The notes: generated by a model from the letters alone, not told the origin. Numbered from the stretch's first letter, positions 23,641 to 32,764 are shown. The stretch: DNA of 38,916 nucleotides from Alphaproteobacteria bacterium (GCA_009909005.1 JAAAOG010000141.1:1-38916); one strand, 5' to 3'. Numbers and translations: made by a program.

Positions 23641-24843
23641 ATGACCATAAACCATTTCGACCGCCGGCTGCACCGGCCGGCGCGGCCGTCACAGGACCGG
23701 CGTTATCACCACCCGGATTTCAGCAAGCGCTCATTGCGCGGCTGGAAGGCGGCGCAGCGCGAGGGCGAGATCCCGCTCACCAAATGGCAGGAGGAACAGC
23801 GCCGCGGGCTGGAACTCGGATTGCCGGGGGCGGACAGCCTCGAGGACAAGACCATCCCCACCTTTTCGCGGGGCGAGCTGCCGCACTATGCCGGCATCAA
23901 CACCTTCATGAAGGCACCCTATGTCGAGGATGTGCGGCAGGTCGGCGGCTATGACGCGGCGGTGCTGGGCGTTCCCTTCGACGGCGGCACCACCTATCGC
24001 CCCGGCACCCGCTTCGGCCCGCAGGGCATCCGCCGCATCTCCGCCCTCTATACGCCGTACAATTACGAGCTGGGGGTCGACCTGCGCGAGCAGATGAGCC
24101 TGTGCGATGTCGGCGACGTCTTCACCATCCCGGCCAATATCGAAAAGACCTTCGACCAGATCAGCCGCGCCGTCGCCCATGTCTTCTCCTCCGGCGCGCT
24201 GCCGGTCATTCTGGGCGGAGATCACGCCATCGGCTTCGCCACGGTCCGCGGCATCGCCCAGTGCACCAGCAGGCGCATCGGCATCGTCCATTTCGACCGC
24301 CACGCCGATATCCAGGAAAAGGACCTGGACGAGCGCATGCACACGACCCCCTGGTACCATGCCACCAACCTGCCGAACGTGCCGGCGGTCAATCTGGTGC
24401 AGGTGGGCATCGGCGGCTGGCAGGTGCCGCGCTCCGCGGTCAGAGAAGCGCGTGAGCGCGACACCACCATCCTGACCATGCGCGATGTCGAGGAGCTGGG
24501 GCTCGACAAGACGGCGGAGATCGCGCTGGACATCGCCTGGAAGGATGCCGACGCCGTCTACATCAGCTTCGACATCGACAGCGTCGATTGCGGGTTCGTG
24601 CCGGGCACCGGCTGGCCGGAGCCGGGCGGCTTCCTGCCGCGCGAGGCGCTGCACCTGGTCGGCCGGGTGGCGGCGGAGGGGATTTGCGGGCTCGAAGTGG
24701 TCGAGGTGTCGCCGCCCTACGACACCTCCGACATCACCGCGCTGCTGGCCACGCGGGTGATCGTCGACACGCTCGGCTCGATGGTGGCGCACGGCAAGCT
24801 CGGCAGCCACAAGCCCCTAATCGACAAGCCGGTCAGTTACTGA
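23641..24843 (+). CDS. gdmH: guanidine hydrolase (GdmH-like ureohydrolase)
   Basis: 400 residues, a member of the arginase/agmatinase family with a ~95-residue N-terminal extension, as in cyanobacterial guanidine hydrolases. Binuclear-metal ligands are His195 (GGDHAIG), Asp219, His221 and Asp223 (HFDRHADIQ), and Asp311 and Asp313 (SFDIDSVD). A GTGWPEPGG loop follows at 322-330. The enzyme should split guanidine to urea and ammonia; known GdmH enzymes use nickel. The riboswitch and importer upstream support guanidine over agmatine or guanidinobutyrate. GGGAGG precedes the ATG. The C-terminus overlaps the next gene by one base. Confidence 0.88.
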   Translation: MTINHFDRRLHRPARPSQDRRYHHPDFSKRSLRGWKAAQREGEIPLTKWQEEQRRGLELGLPGADSLEDKTIPTFSRGELPHYAGINTFMKAPYVEDVRQVGGYDAAVLGVPFDGGTTYRPGTRFGPQGIRRISALYTPYNYELGVDLREQMSLCDVGDVFTIPANIEKTFDQISRAVAHVFSSGALPVILGGDHAIGFATVRGIAQCTSRRIGIVHFDRHADIQEKDLDERMHTTPWYHATNLPNVPAVNLVQVGIGGWQVPRSAVREARERDTTILTMRDVEELGLDKTAEIALDIAWKDADAVYISFDIDSVDCGFVPGTGWPEPGGFLPREALHLVGRVAAEGICGLEVVEVSPPYDTSDITALLATRVIVDTLGSMVAHGKLGSHKPLIDKPVSY

Positions 24844-25205
24844 TGCCCCATGATCCGGGGCTGCCGGACCCCGAGAACCCGGCCGACGGCGCCGCCCTGC
24901 TGGAGCGCGCCTTCATCGAAGGCTTCCGGGCGGCCGGCGACCGGGCGAGCTTCCTGCGGCTGGCCGGCGTGCCGCTGGAGGCCGCCATCGACGGCGTGCC
25001 CGGCTTCAAGCTGATGGAAGTCCGGATCATCGACAGCATCGCGGTGGGCGCGGCCAATCCCGGCTTCGGAACCGCGGGGCTGGTCTACCACCCCTATCCG
25101 GCCGCCCTGATGCGGCAGGCGACGACGCTCACCTTCGTCTACCGCACCGCCCGGGAAGTCCGGGAACTCGGCTGGCCCGACCTCGCGACCGTCACATCGC
25201 AGTAG
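24843..25205 (+). CDS. small conserved-looking protein in the guanidine operon
   Basis: 120 residues, no signal peptide. Its ATG shares a base with the gdmH stop (TGATG), so it is translationally coupled. The sequence includes LLERAFIEGFRAAGDRASFLRLAGVP, a KLMEVRIIDS strand, and YHPYPAALMRQATTLTFVYR near the end. I recognise no family. It lacks Cys clusters, so it is not an obvious HypA-type nickel carrier. A partner, stabiliser or metal-loading factor for GdmH is possible (inference from coupling only). Confidence 0.8.
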   Translation: MPHDPGLPDPENPADGAALLERAFIEGFRAAGDRASFLRLAGVPLEAAIDGVPGFKLMEVRIIDSIAVGAANPGFGTAGLVYHPYPAALMRQATTLTFVYRTAREVRELGWPDLATVTSQ

Positions 25206-25209
25206 AGCC

Positions 25210-25911
25210 TCAGCGCGGAGCCGGTGCCGAGGGTGGGCCGAGGTCGAGGCGGGAGGCGGTCTCGTAATGGCGGGCGCCCTGGGTGGGAGCGACGGCGGGC
25301 GGCGCGTCATCCAGGTGTACGACCGAGCCGTCGCGCTGAACGATGACCGTTGCCCGGGTCGCGGACGTCGCGGACGATTCGCTTGTGCCGCCGCCGCCGG
25401 CGGGCATATGTGCGGCGGAGAGGGCCGGCATGGTCCCGCCGCTCCCGGGGCCCTGACCGCTCTCCGGACCGCCGACCTGCTGGCCGGCCACCGGGCCGAG
25501 TGCCAGCTGCGTGGAGTCCGCCCCGCCGGGCCCGGCGTCCGGGCCGCCGCGGCTGTCCGCGCCGCCGAACATGGCCGTCATCACGTGGCCGCCGGCGTAA
25601 TTGCCGGTTTCCTGGTGGATCACCGCGTCCATCGCCCCCGTGGCCAGGCCGATCGGGCCGCCATACAGGGCCCCGCCCATCACCCGGGCGCTGGGGCTGA
25701 TTTCATCGCCGCTCACCTCGCGATAAATCAGGCTGATAATCGGCAGGTGTTGCAGCGGGTTGATGATGTCCAGAAAGTCCCAGAAGGACATGCTCTGGTT
25801 CTGGGTCAGGGTGGAACTCTCGGCATTATCCCAGCCGGGCCGGTGCGGGCCGCGATGGCCGGCGGCGCCATCGGCGGGACCGAAACGGCTGATCGGGGCA
25901 TCAATCGACAT
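25210..25911 (-). CDS. hypothetical protein with a conserved-looking Gly-rich core
   Basis: 233 residues. The N-terminal half holds FWDFLDIINPLQHLPIISLI and then GGALYGGPIGLATGAMDAV, a short Gly/Ala-rich hydrophobic stretch. The rest is low-complexity Gly/Ala/Ser/Pro. I do not recognise a function; it could be membrane-associated. GGAGG lies 8 nt before the ATG at 25911, which I prefer over a GTG at 25920. It converges on the guanidine operon with a 4-nt gap. Confidence 0.7.
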   Translation of the reverse strand: MSIDAPISRFGPADGAAGHRGPHRPGWDNAESSTLTQNQSMSFWDFLDIINPLQHLPIISLIYREVSGDEISPSARVMGGALYGGPIGLATGAMDAVIHQETGNYAGGHVMTAMFGGADSRGGPDAGPGGADSTQLALGPVAGQQVGGPESGQGPGSGGTMPALSAAHMPAGGGGTSESSATSATRATVIVQRDGSVVHLDDAPPAVAPTQGARHYETASRLDLGPPSAPAPR

Positions 25912-26049
25912 GGGCGGCACCTCCGCCCCTCTCCAAGCAAGCCGAATGCCACGCCACGGTCACGCCATGTCAAGGGGTTGGACGCGGCGCCGGCCCGTTC
26001 CGCCCGGCAGGTCCGTCCGCCCCGGCAATTCCTGCCGGGCCAGGCAACA

Positions 26050-27297
26050 TCAAAGCAAATGCCCGCTGCGGGTCTTTTTGGTGTTCAGGTAGAACTCGTT
26101 GTGGCCGTTGGCGGGGAAGATGTGGGGCACCCGCTCGACCACGTTGATGCCGCAGCGGGCCAGCTGGTCGACCTTTTCCGGGTTGTTGGTCATCAGCCGC
26201 ACCGCGTTGACGCCCAGCTGGCGCAGCATCTCCGCCGCCGGCTGATAGAGCCGCTCATCGGCGTCATAGCCGAGCATCTCATTGGCGTCGACGGTGTCGA
26301 AACGGGCGTCCTGGAGGCGGTAGGCGCGCAGCTTGTTGACGAGGCCGATGCCGCGGCCCTCCTGCGCCAGATAGAGCAGCACCCCGGCGCCGTGCCGGGC
26401 GATTTCCGCCACGGCGCCGCGCAGCTGCTGGCCGCAATCGCAGCGTAGCGAGCCGAGGAAATCGCCGGTGAAGCACTCCGAATGCAACCGGACAAGCGTT
26501 GGGGCCTCGGGCGCCGGCGTGCCGATGACCAGGGCCAGATGTTCCTGTCCGCCATCGGTGGGGCGGAAGGCGACCACCCGGGTCTCCAGCGACTCGGCCA
26601 GCGGCACCCGGGCATCGGCCACCTGCTCCAGGCTGCGGGCGGCGTGCAGGTCGTAATTCTCGATGTCGAAGGCGCCGACCGAGAGGATGCCGTGTTTCGT
26701 CACCAGCCTCTCGGTGCCCAGCGGCCGTTCGACCGGGGCCGCCAGCACCGCCGGCAGCAGCCGCGCCAGCTTGGCCAGCTTGATCGCCGCCACCGCGCCA
26801 TCGCGGCTGTCGGCCGGCAGCACGGTGCGCGGGATGCCGGCAAGACCGGCCGGGTCGATGGTCTGCAGCGGGTCGGCAAGGTCGCGGACCAGCGGTTCGG
26901 TGACCAGGCTTTCGGGCTCGATCCGCATGACGCCGTCGGTGCGCGCGTCCAGACCGACGGCGGCGGCCCGCTGCATGGTCACGACGACCCAGGGCAGCCG
27001 GCCGGTCAGCCGGCGCATGGCGTCGATGCTCTCCGCCGTGACCGATTCGCTGGCCTGGATGAGCAGCGCCGGCCCCTCGTCCGGGCGGACCAGCACCAGA
27101 TCGCCGCGGCGCAGATCGGCGCTCGCCCGGTCGGCTGCCCGCAGCGAGGCCCGCCGCCCGCTGGTGCCCGGAACGCCGCGGCCGGACGGCGCCCCGGAAG
27201 CCGTCCCGGATGCCGCCCCGGACGCCACCCTGGACCCGGCCCCCGCCGGCCCGCCCGGTGCCGGATCGCCCGGGCTTGTGTCCATGCCGTCCGCCAT
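26050..27297 (-). CDS. ribA: GTP cyclohydrolase II with degenerate DHBP-synthase-like N-terminus
   Basis: About 415 residues. The C-terminal ~200 residues are RibA: zinc ligands in SECFTGDFLGSLRCDCGQQL and the GTP-binding AQEGRGIGLVNKLRAY, ending NPEKVDQLARCGINVVERVP. The N-terminal ~200 residues resemble DHBP synthase in outline (RRGDLVLVRP, ESIDAMRRLTG) but lack its catalytic acidic and RGGHTEA motifs, as in alphaproteobacterial RibA-like proteins. It performs the first step of riboflavin synthesis. The ATG at 27297 is one base past the stop of the upstream gene, indicating coupling; the frame remains open further upstream. The N-terminus is Pro/Gly-rich. Confidence 0.88.
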   Translation of the reverse strand: MADGMDTSPGDPAPGGPAGAGSRVASGAASGTASGAPSGRGVPGTSGRRASLRAADRASADLRRGDLVLVRPDEGPALLIQASESVTAESIDAMRRLTGRLPWVVVTMQRAAAVGLDARTDGVMRIEPESLVTEPLVRDLADPLQTIDPAGLAGIPRTVLPADSRDGAVAAIKLAKLARLLPAVLAAPVERPLGTERLVTKHGILSVGAFDIENYDLHAARSLEQVADARVPLAESLETRVVAFRPTDGGQEHLALVIGTPAPEAPTLVRLHSECFTGDFLGSLRCDCGQQLRGAVAEIARHGAGVLLYLAQEGRGIGLVNKLRAYRLQDARFDTVDANEMLGYDADERLYQPAAEMLRQLGVNAVRLMTNNPEKVDQLARCGINVVERVPHIFPANGHNEFYLNTKKTRSGHLL

Positions 27298-27298
27298 C

Positions 27299-27820
27299 TC
27301 AGGCCGTCTTGCGGGTGTGGACGTGGACATCCTCGGCGCCATGCGTCTCCATAACCGCCCGGGCCCGGACCTGCGCCTCGTCCGTGTCGGCCCGCACCCA
27401 GAGCAGGGCCGCGCCATTGGCCAGCGCCTCGGCGAAATCCTGGGTGCGCGAGGTGGCGTCGATCTCGGCCAGCAGCTCGCGGATCGCCGCCCCGGCCACG
27501 CCGGCCCCGACGGCTCCGGCCGCCAGCGCCCCGATCGGGCCGGAGGCGATCATGATCAGGCCGGCAATGGTGATCGGCCCGACATAGGTGATCTCGCCGG
27601 TCAGCCCGGCCAGCCAGCTCTTCCGGGCCTCCTCGCTGCTTTCGCTGGCGCTCAGCGGCTCATGCGTGTCGAGGACCGACAGGTCGGCATGCGCGAACCC
27701 GGCATCCAGCAGGGCGCGCACCGTCCGCGCGAAGGCCTCGCGATCGGCAAAACGGCCGACCACCTCTGTGACGGACGTCACCGCGATATCGGTGGAGTTC
27801 TGGTTCATCTTTCCGTCCAT
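27299..27820 (-). CDS. hypothetical protein with a Gly/Ala hydrophobic hairpin
   Basis: 173 residues. EVVGRFADREAFARTVRALLDAGFAHADLSVLD is an alpha/beta segment. Two hydrophobic Gly/Ala-rich stretches (VGPITIAGLIMIASGP, ALAAGAVGAGVAGAAI) follow, and the end is WVRADTDEAQVRARAVMETHGAEDVHVH. The layout resembles general-stress proteins that fuse a membrane hairpin to a small alpha/beta domain. The start could also be 27808. It is coupled to ribA with no clear reason. Confidence 0.7.
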   Translation of the reverse strand: MDGKMNQNSTDIAVTSVTEVVGRFADREAFARTVRALLDAGFAHADLSVLDTHEPLSASESSEEARKSWLAGLTGEITYVGPITIAGLIMIASGPIGALAAGAVGAGVAGAAIRELLAEIDATSRTQDFAEALANGAALLWVRADTDEAQVRARAVMETHGAEDVHVHTRKTA

Positions 27821-28122
27821 GGTTCCGGAAGCGTCCCGGGGCCAAACCGGCCTCAGCCTAAAGCAAAACCAACCGCCATGCCGACCGTTACCATGCGTGC
27901 GCCGCCTGCATCCATGCTCCCATATATGGCGCGGGCGCCGGCACGCCCATGGGCAAGACGGGGCGGCGGGCACCGGGGCCTCGCCCAGGCCGGAAAAGGC
28001 GGCAGAAATTGGAACGGCAGGCGGCGCTCTCCATTTACCGGGGGGACCCGATCATTCGGCCTTTATGTCGAGTCGGGACCGCGCCATGCTCTTGACTTCG
28101 GGTGACAGGGTCCGGGGATGTG
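27821..28122. other. divergent intergenic region
   Basis: Roughly 300 nt between two divergent genes. It should hold both promoters, but I found no near-consensus boxes, repeats or RNA elements. Confidence 0.4.
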
Positions 28123-28812
28123 ATGACGACCAACAAGACCATCCTGCTCGTCGATGACGACGAGACATTGCGCAAGTCGCTGGCCGAACAGTTGCAACTG
28201 CACGAAGAGTTCGTGACGGTCGAGGCGGAAACCGCCGCCGAAGCGCTGGGACGGGCGCGGGAGGGGCATTTCGATGCCGTGCTGCTCGATGTCGGCCTGC
28301 CCGATATGGACGGGCGCGATCTGTGCAAGGTGATGCGGCGCAATGGCGTCCGCTGCCCGGTGATCATGCTGACGGCGGTGGATTCCGACGCCGATGCCAT
28401 TCTCGGCCTCGACAGCGGAGCCAACGATTATGTCACCAAACCGTTCCGGCTCGGCGTGCTGCTGGCGCGGCTGCGCGCGCAGCTGCGCCAGTTCGAACAG
28501 AGCGAGGACGCCGTCTTCACCATCGGGCCCTATACCTTCCAGCCCAGCGCCAAGATCCTGCTCGACAAGGCCGCCAACAAGAAGGTGCGGCTGACCGAAA
28601 AGGAAACGGCAATCTTGAAATATCTCTACCGGGTCGGCAGCAAGGTGGTCGGCCGCGACGTGCTGCTGGGCGAGGTCTGGGGCTACAATGCCGGGGTCAC
28701 CACCCACACGCTGGAAACCCATGTCTACCGCCTGCGCCAGAAGATCGAGCGCGATCCTTCCAACGCCGAGATCCTGGTGACGGAGCCCGGCGGCTACCGG
28801 CTGGTTTCGTAA
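28123..28812 (+). CDS. OmpR/PhoB-family response regulator
   Basis: 229 residues. The receiver domain (ILLVDDDETLRKSL, phospho-Asp in DAVLLDVGLPDMDG, Thr in IMLTA, Lys in YVTKPF) is followed by a winged-helix output domain (RLTEKETAILKYLYRVG, HTLETHVYRLRQKIE, EPGGYRLVS). It is a DNA-binding transcription factor. No histidine kinase is adjacent, so its sensor is elsewhere. The ATG at 28123 fits the domain start better than one at 28102. Confidence 0.93.
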   Translation: MTTNKTILLVDDDETLRKSLAEQLQLHEEFVTVEAETAAEALGRAREGHFDAVLLDVGLPDMDGRDLCKVMRRNGVRCPVIMLTAVDSDADAILGLDSGANDYVTKPFRLGVLLARLRAQLRQFEQSEDAVFTIGPYTFQPSAKILLDKAANKKVRLTEKETAILKYLYRVGSKVVGRDVLLGEVWGYNAGVTTHTLETHVYRLRQKIERDPSNAEILVTEPGGYRLVS

Positions 28813-28950
28813 GACCGGCCCGTCGCCGACCGGCCGCAGACCCGTCATGGCCCCGTCCCGCTTCGGCCCGGCGAAAGAGGTTTTCCTCGACTTGCCGGTG
28901 CCATACCGTCAAAGTGGTGATGCCTTGCCCGACAGCCAGCACGCCCCCTG

Positions 28951-29781
28951 ATGACCGTCGCGACAGATTTCTATATCAAGTTCTGGGGCGTACGCGGCAG
29001 CATCGCCTGTCCCGGGCCCGAGACCGTCCGCTATGGCGGCAACACCACCTGCATCGAGGTGCGCTGCGGCGAGGAATTCTTCGTCATCGACGGCGGCACC
29101 GGCCTGCGGGAGCTGGGAAAAGGGCTGGCACAACAGCGCCCGGAGCGGGTCGACATCTTTTTCACGCATGCGCATTGGGACCATGTCGCCGGGGTCCCCT
29201 TCTTCGTGCCCTGCTATATGCCCAATATCGCCGTGCATTTCTGGGCCGGCAGCCTGCTGCCCGAGCGGTCGATCGAAGGCGTGCTGATGGAGCAGATGCT
29301 GCCGCCGCTGTTCCCCGTGCCGATCGACGTCTTCAAGAGCTGCCACTACCATGATTTCCTGTGCGGCGAGAGTTATGACATCCGGCCGGGCGTACGCCTG
29401 AGTACGTGTCCGCTGAACCACCCGGACCGGGCCTGCGGCTACAAGATCGCCTTTGCCGGCAAGACAATCTGCATCATCACCGACACGGAACACCGGCCCG
29501 GCGAACGCGACGCGGCGATCGTCGAATTCTGCCGCGATGCCGACATCATGGTGTACGACGCCATGTACACCGAGGACGAGTACAGGAACCATGTCGGCTG
29601 GGGGCATTCCACCTGGGAAGAGGCGCTCAGGGTCGGCGATGCGGCGAATGTCGCGACGGTGGTACCCTTTCACCACGAGCCCGGCCATGACGACGCCTTT
29701 CTCGACAGGCTTGCCGCCGAAGCCGAGGCCATCCGCCCCGGCACGCTGTTCGCGCGGGAAGGCATGATCGTCCGGCCTTGA
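28951..29781 (+). CDS. MBL-fold metallohydrolase
   Basis: 276 residues of the metallo-beta-lactamase superfamily, PhnP/RNase Z-like branch. It has FWGVRGSIACPGPETVRYGGNTTC, the metal motif THAHWDHVAG, a later Asp in ITDTEHRPGE and His in PFHHEPGHDD. Relatives are often phosphodiesterases or sensory hydrolases next to regulators. Its substrate is not evident. Its stop overlaps the TTG start of the methyltransferase gene. Confidence 0.88.
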   Translation: MTVATDFYIKFWGVRGSIACPGPETVRYGGNTTCIEVRCGEEFFVIDGGTGLRELGKGLAQQRPERVDIFFTHAHWDHVAGVPFFVPCYMPNIAVHFWAGSLLPERSIEGVLMEQMLPPLFPVPIDVFKSCHYHDFLCGESYDIRPGVRLSTCPLNHPDRACGYKIAFAGKTICIITDTEHRPGERDAAIVEFCRDADIMVYDAMYTEDEYRNHVGWGHSTWEEALRVGDAANVATVVPFHHEPGHDDAFLDRLAAEAEAIRPGTLFAREGMIVRP

Positions 29782-30662
29782 GCCTGCCGCCTGCCCTCCG
29801 CCGGGCCCGCCGGCGCCTGCGGGTGTTCGGGCAGGGCCTCGCAACCCTTTCGGGGCTGGCCCGGCGCGGCTATTTCATCCCCTGTCGCCATGCCGGCGCC
29901 GGCCCGGCCCGGTCCTTCTACCCGGAGGCCGAGCGGGTGCTGGCGGCCGCCGCGCCGCAATTCGAGGCCGTGCTCGATGCCGTCGAGGACCATGCCGAGG
30001 CGCTGCTGCAGATCGGCGGCGACCCGCCGCCGCAGCCGCGCTGGACCCAGGGCTGGTTCCCGCGCCTGGACGCCGCCGTCGCCTACACACTGGTGCGCCG
30101 GCACCGGCCGCGGCGGATCGTCGAGGTCGGCTCCGGCCATTCCACCCGCTTTCTCGCCCGCGCCGCCGGGGATGGCGGGCTGGACGTCGCGATCACCGCG
30201 ATCGACCCGCAGCCGCGTGCCGACCTTGCCCGCCTGCCGGTGCGGGCCGTGCCGGCGGATGTGCGGGCCGTCGACCCGGCAATCTTTGCCGCACTGCAGG
30301 CGGGGGACATGCTGGTCATCGATTCCAGCCATGTCGCCATGCCGGGGAGCGATGTCGACCTGCTGTTCAACACGGTGCTGCCGGCCCTGCCCGCCGGGGT
30401 CCTGGTGCATGTCCACGACGTCTTCCTGCCGGAGGATTATCCGGCCGACTGGCGCTGGCGCGGCTATAACGAGCAGCTGCTGGCCGCCGCGCTCCTCACC
30501 GGCGGGCTCTGGCGGCCGCTCTTTGCCAGCCGCTATGTTGCCATGCGCATGACAGGGCGGCTGGAAAGCGGCGTGTGCGCCCGCCTTCCGCTCTGGCCCG
30601 GCGTGCCGGAAACCAGCCTCTGGCTGGTTCGCGACGCCCACGGCGGCCTCACAAAGGCTTGA
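29778..30662 (+). CDS. class I SAM-dependent methyltransferase-like protein
   Basis: 294 residues. The SAM-binding motif I is IVEVGSGHSTRFLARAA, followed by ITAIDPQPRADL and DMLVIDSSHVAMPGSDV, as in the methyltransferase-24 type. HDVFLPEDYP is the post-core segment common in such proteins. The start is TTG overlapping the preceding TGA, so it is coupled to the MBL hydrolase. The target is unknown. Confidence 0.83.
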   Translation: MSLPPALRRARRRLRVFGQGLATLSGLARRGYFIPCRHAGAGPARSFYPEAERVLAAAAPQFEAVLDAVEDHAEALLQIGGDPPPQPRWTQGWFPRLDAAVAYTLVRRHRPRRIVEVGSGHSTRFLARAAGDGGLDVAITAIDPQPRADLARLPVRAVPADVRAVDPAIFAALQAGDMLVIDSSHVAMPGSDVDLLFNTVLPALPAGVLVHVHDVFLPEDYPADWRWRGYNEQLLAAALLTGGLWRPLFASRYVAMRMTGRLESGVCARLPLWPGVPETSLWLVRDAHGGLTKA

Positions 30663-30711
30663 CGCGGATCGGGCCCCGTCCCGGCCCATATTCCGTGGCC
30701 GGGGAGGAACC

Positions 30712-30723
30712 ATGCGACAATGA
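30712..30723 (+). other. three-codon minigene (MRQ) overlapping the cyclase start
   Basis: ATG CGA CAA TGA at 30712-30723, preceded by GGGGAGG. Its stop overlaps the ATG of the cyclase (30720). The Shine-Dalgarno is 4 nt from this ATG and 12 nt from the cyclase ATG, so ribosomes might start at either. Possible translational coupling; it may also be chance. Confidence 0.3.
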
Positions 30724-32123
30724 GCATTGATATCGGCAATCATGTCATCGGCGACCCGGACGGGGAAGACCGGAAAGGAACGCTTGAGAACCGGGTGCCG
30801 CAGCGGGTCGCCGAGGCCGTCCGTCGCGAAGAGGAACACAGCGAAATCCTGATCGGCTGGGTGCAGCTGGCGATCCTGGCCACCTTCGGTGTCCTGTACA
30901 GCCTCGCCCCGCCGGCTGCCGACAATCCGATGATGGGTTTCGAGCCGGTGCCGCTGTTCCTCGGCATCTATCTCGGCTTCACGCTGATCCGGCTGGGACT
31001 GGCGTACAGGCGGCAGCTGCCGACACCGGTGCTGTACCTGTCGATCGTCATCGACATCGGCCTGCTGATGGGGCTGATCTGGAGCTTTCACGTCCAGTAC
31101 ATGCAGCCCGCCGCCTTCTACCTGAAGGCGCCGACGCTGCTGTACGTCTTCATCTTCATTACCCTCAGGGCCCTGCGTTTCGACGCCAAGCATGTCATCG
31201 TCGCCGGGCTGGTCGCGGCGGCGGGGTGGCTGCTGATGGTCGGCTATGCCGTCTATGCCGATGGCGGTCACGAACGCATCACCCGCGACTTCATCGCCTA
31301 TATGACCGGCAGCCTGATCCTGATCGGCGCCGAATTCGACAAGGTGATCTCCATCCTGATGGTGACGGCGATCCTGGCGGTGGCGCTGATCCGTGCGCGG
31401 CGCCTGCTGGTCACCGCCGCAAGGGAGGGCATGGCGGCCCACGACCTGAAGCGCTTCTTCGCGCCGGAGATCGCCCGGGCGATCACCCATGCCGACACCG
31501 AGATCGCCGCCGGCGAGGGCGAGAGCCGCGAGGCGGCGATCCTGGTGCTCGACATCCGCAAGTTCACCACCTACGCCGCCACGCTGCCGGCCGACACGGT
31601 GATGCGGCTGCTGGCGGACTACCAGGCCCGCATGGTCCCGGTCATCCGCCGGCATGGCGGCACGGTCGACAAGTTCCTCGGGGATGGCATCATGGCGACC
31701 TTCGGCGCGTCGCGCGATTCCGACACCTATGCCGCCGATGCGCTCAGGGCAATGGACGAGCTGATCGAGACCGCCGCCGCCTGGAGTGCGGAAAAGGTCG
31801 TTGCACAGGCCGTCCCCTGCGGCCCGGACGGCGCGCCGCTGCGGCTCGACGTGCATGCCGCCGCCGCCACCGGACGGGTGATCTTCGGTGCCGTCGGCGA
31901 CGAGGCGCGCCTGGAATACACGGTGATTGGCGGAGCGGTGAACCTTGCCGCCAAGCTCGAGAAGCACAACAAGCAGGAGGGCGTGCAGGCGCTGACAACG
32001 CGGGAAGCCTATCGCACCGCTGTCGCCCAGGGCTACCGCCCGCCGCAGGACAAGGAGGTGCGGCCGGCCCGGCGGGTCGACGGCGTGACCGAGCCCCTTG
32101 ACCTTGTCGTCATGGCGGGGTGA
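30720..32123 (+). CDS. membrane-bound class III adenylate/guanylate cyclase
   Basis: 467 residues. About six transmembrane helices (residues ~45-230) lead into a class III cyclase domain. It has ILVLDIRKFTTYAATLP (first metal Asp), DKFLGDGIMATFGA (second Asp), VHAAAATGRVIFGAVGD and TVIGGAVNLAAKLEK. It should make cAMP at the inner membrane. The substrate-specifying residues were not assigned, so cGMP cannot be excluded. It stands before pgsA with a short gap. Confidence 0.9.
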   Translation: MSIDIGNHVIGDPDGEDRKGTLENRVPQRVAEAVRREEEHSEILIGWVQLAILATFGVLYSLAPPAADNPMMGFEPVPLFLGIYLGFTLIRLGLAYRRQLPTPVLYLSIVIDIGLLMGLIWSFHVQYMQPAAFYLKAPTLLYVFIFITLRALRFDAKHVIVAGLVAAAGWLLMVGYAVYADGGHERITRDFIAYMTGSLILIGAEFDKVISILMVTAILAVALIRARRLLVTAAREGMAAHDLKRFFAPEIARAITHADTEIAAGEGESREAAILVLDIRKFTTYAATLPADTVMRLLADYQARMVPVIRRHGGTVDKFLGDGIMATFGASRDSDTYAADALRAMDELIETAAAWSAEKVVAQAVPCGPDGAPLRLDVHAAAATGRVIFGAVGDEARLEYTVIGGAVNLAAKLEKHNKQEGVQALTTREAYRTAVAQGYRPPQDKEVRPARRVDGVTEPLDLVVMAG

Positions 32124-32188
32124 CGCGGCCCGTTTGCGCCGATACAGTTGCGCGACTGCGGATGACCACCCCCGGACCGCCGCCCGCC

Positions 32189-32764
32189 ATGATCCATCAC
32201 CTGCCCAATGCGCTGACGCTCGGGCGCATCTTCTGCATCCCCGTGCTGGTCGCGCTGTTCTTCATTCCCGCCGCCTGGGGGGCCCAGGCCGCCTGCGCCG
32301 TTTTCGTCCTGGCCGCGGTGACCGACTATTTCGACGGGCTGCTGGCCCGGCGCATGGAGACGGTCTCGGCCTTCGGCAAGCTGCTGGACCCGATCGCCGA
32401 CAAGATGCTGGTGGCCGCGACGCTGCTGCTGCTCGTCGGCTTCGACCGCATGTCGCCCGGGGCGATCGTCCCGGCGCTGGTCATCCTGTTGCGGGAGATC
32501 CTGATTTCCGGCCTGCGCGAATTCCTGGCCGGGCTGCAGGCGCTCAGCCTGCCGGTGACCTTCCTCGCCAAGTGCAAGACGGCGGTGCAGATGGTTGCGC
32601 TGGCGGTGCTGATTCTCGGCGAGGCCGGGCCGGCCGGCTGGCCGCTGCCGGTGATCGGCGAGGCGGCGCTGTGGATCGCCGCGGTGCTGACGATCGTCAC
32701 CGGCTGGGACTATGTCGCCCGCGGCCTGCAGGTGATCCGCGTCAAGGGGTCGGCGGCCGGCTGA
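32189..32764 (+). CDS. pgsA: CDP-diacylglycerol-glycerol-3-phosphate phosphatidyltransferase
   Basis: 191 residues. It makes phosphatidylglycerophosphate. The CDP-alcohol phosphotransferase motif is complete: TDYFDGLLARRMETVSAFGK followed by LLDPIADK. MIHHLPNALTLGRIFCIPVL is the usual start, so I placed it at 32189; an ATG at 32162 would add nine unlike residues. Neither has a good Shine-Dalgarno. Four to five hydrophobic helices are visible. Confidence 0.92.
   Translation: MIHHLPNALTLGRIFCIPVLVALFFIPAAWGAQAACAVFVLAAVTDYFDGLLARRMETVSAFGKLLDPIADKMLVAATLLLLVGFDRMSPGAIVPALVILLREILISGLREFLAGLQALSLPVTFLAKCKTAVQMVALAVLILGEAGPAGWPLPVIGEAALWIAAVLTIVTGWDYVARGLQVIRVKGSAAG

Noticed and set aside
29670-31967. 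765-codon open frame antisense to the methyltransferase and cyclase genes
   Set aside because: It is a shadow of two well-supported genes, with low-complexity composition.
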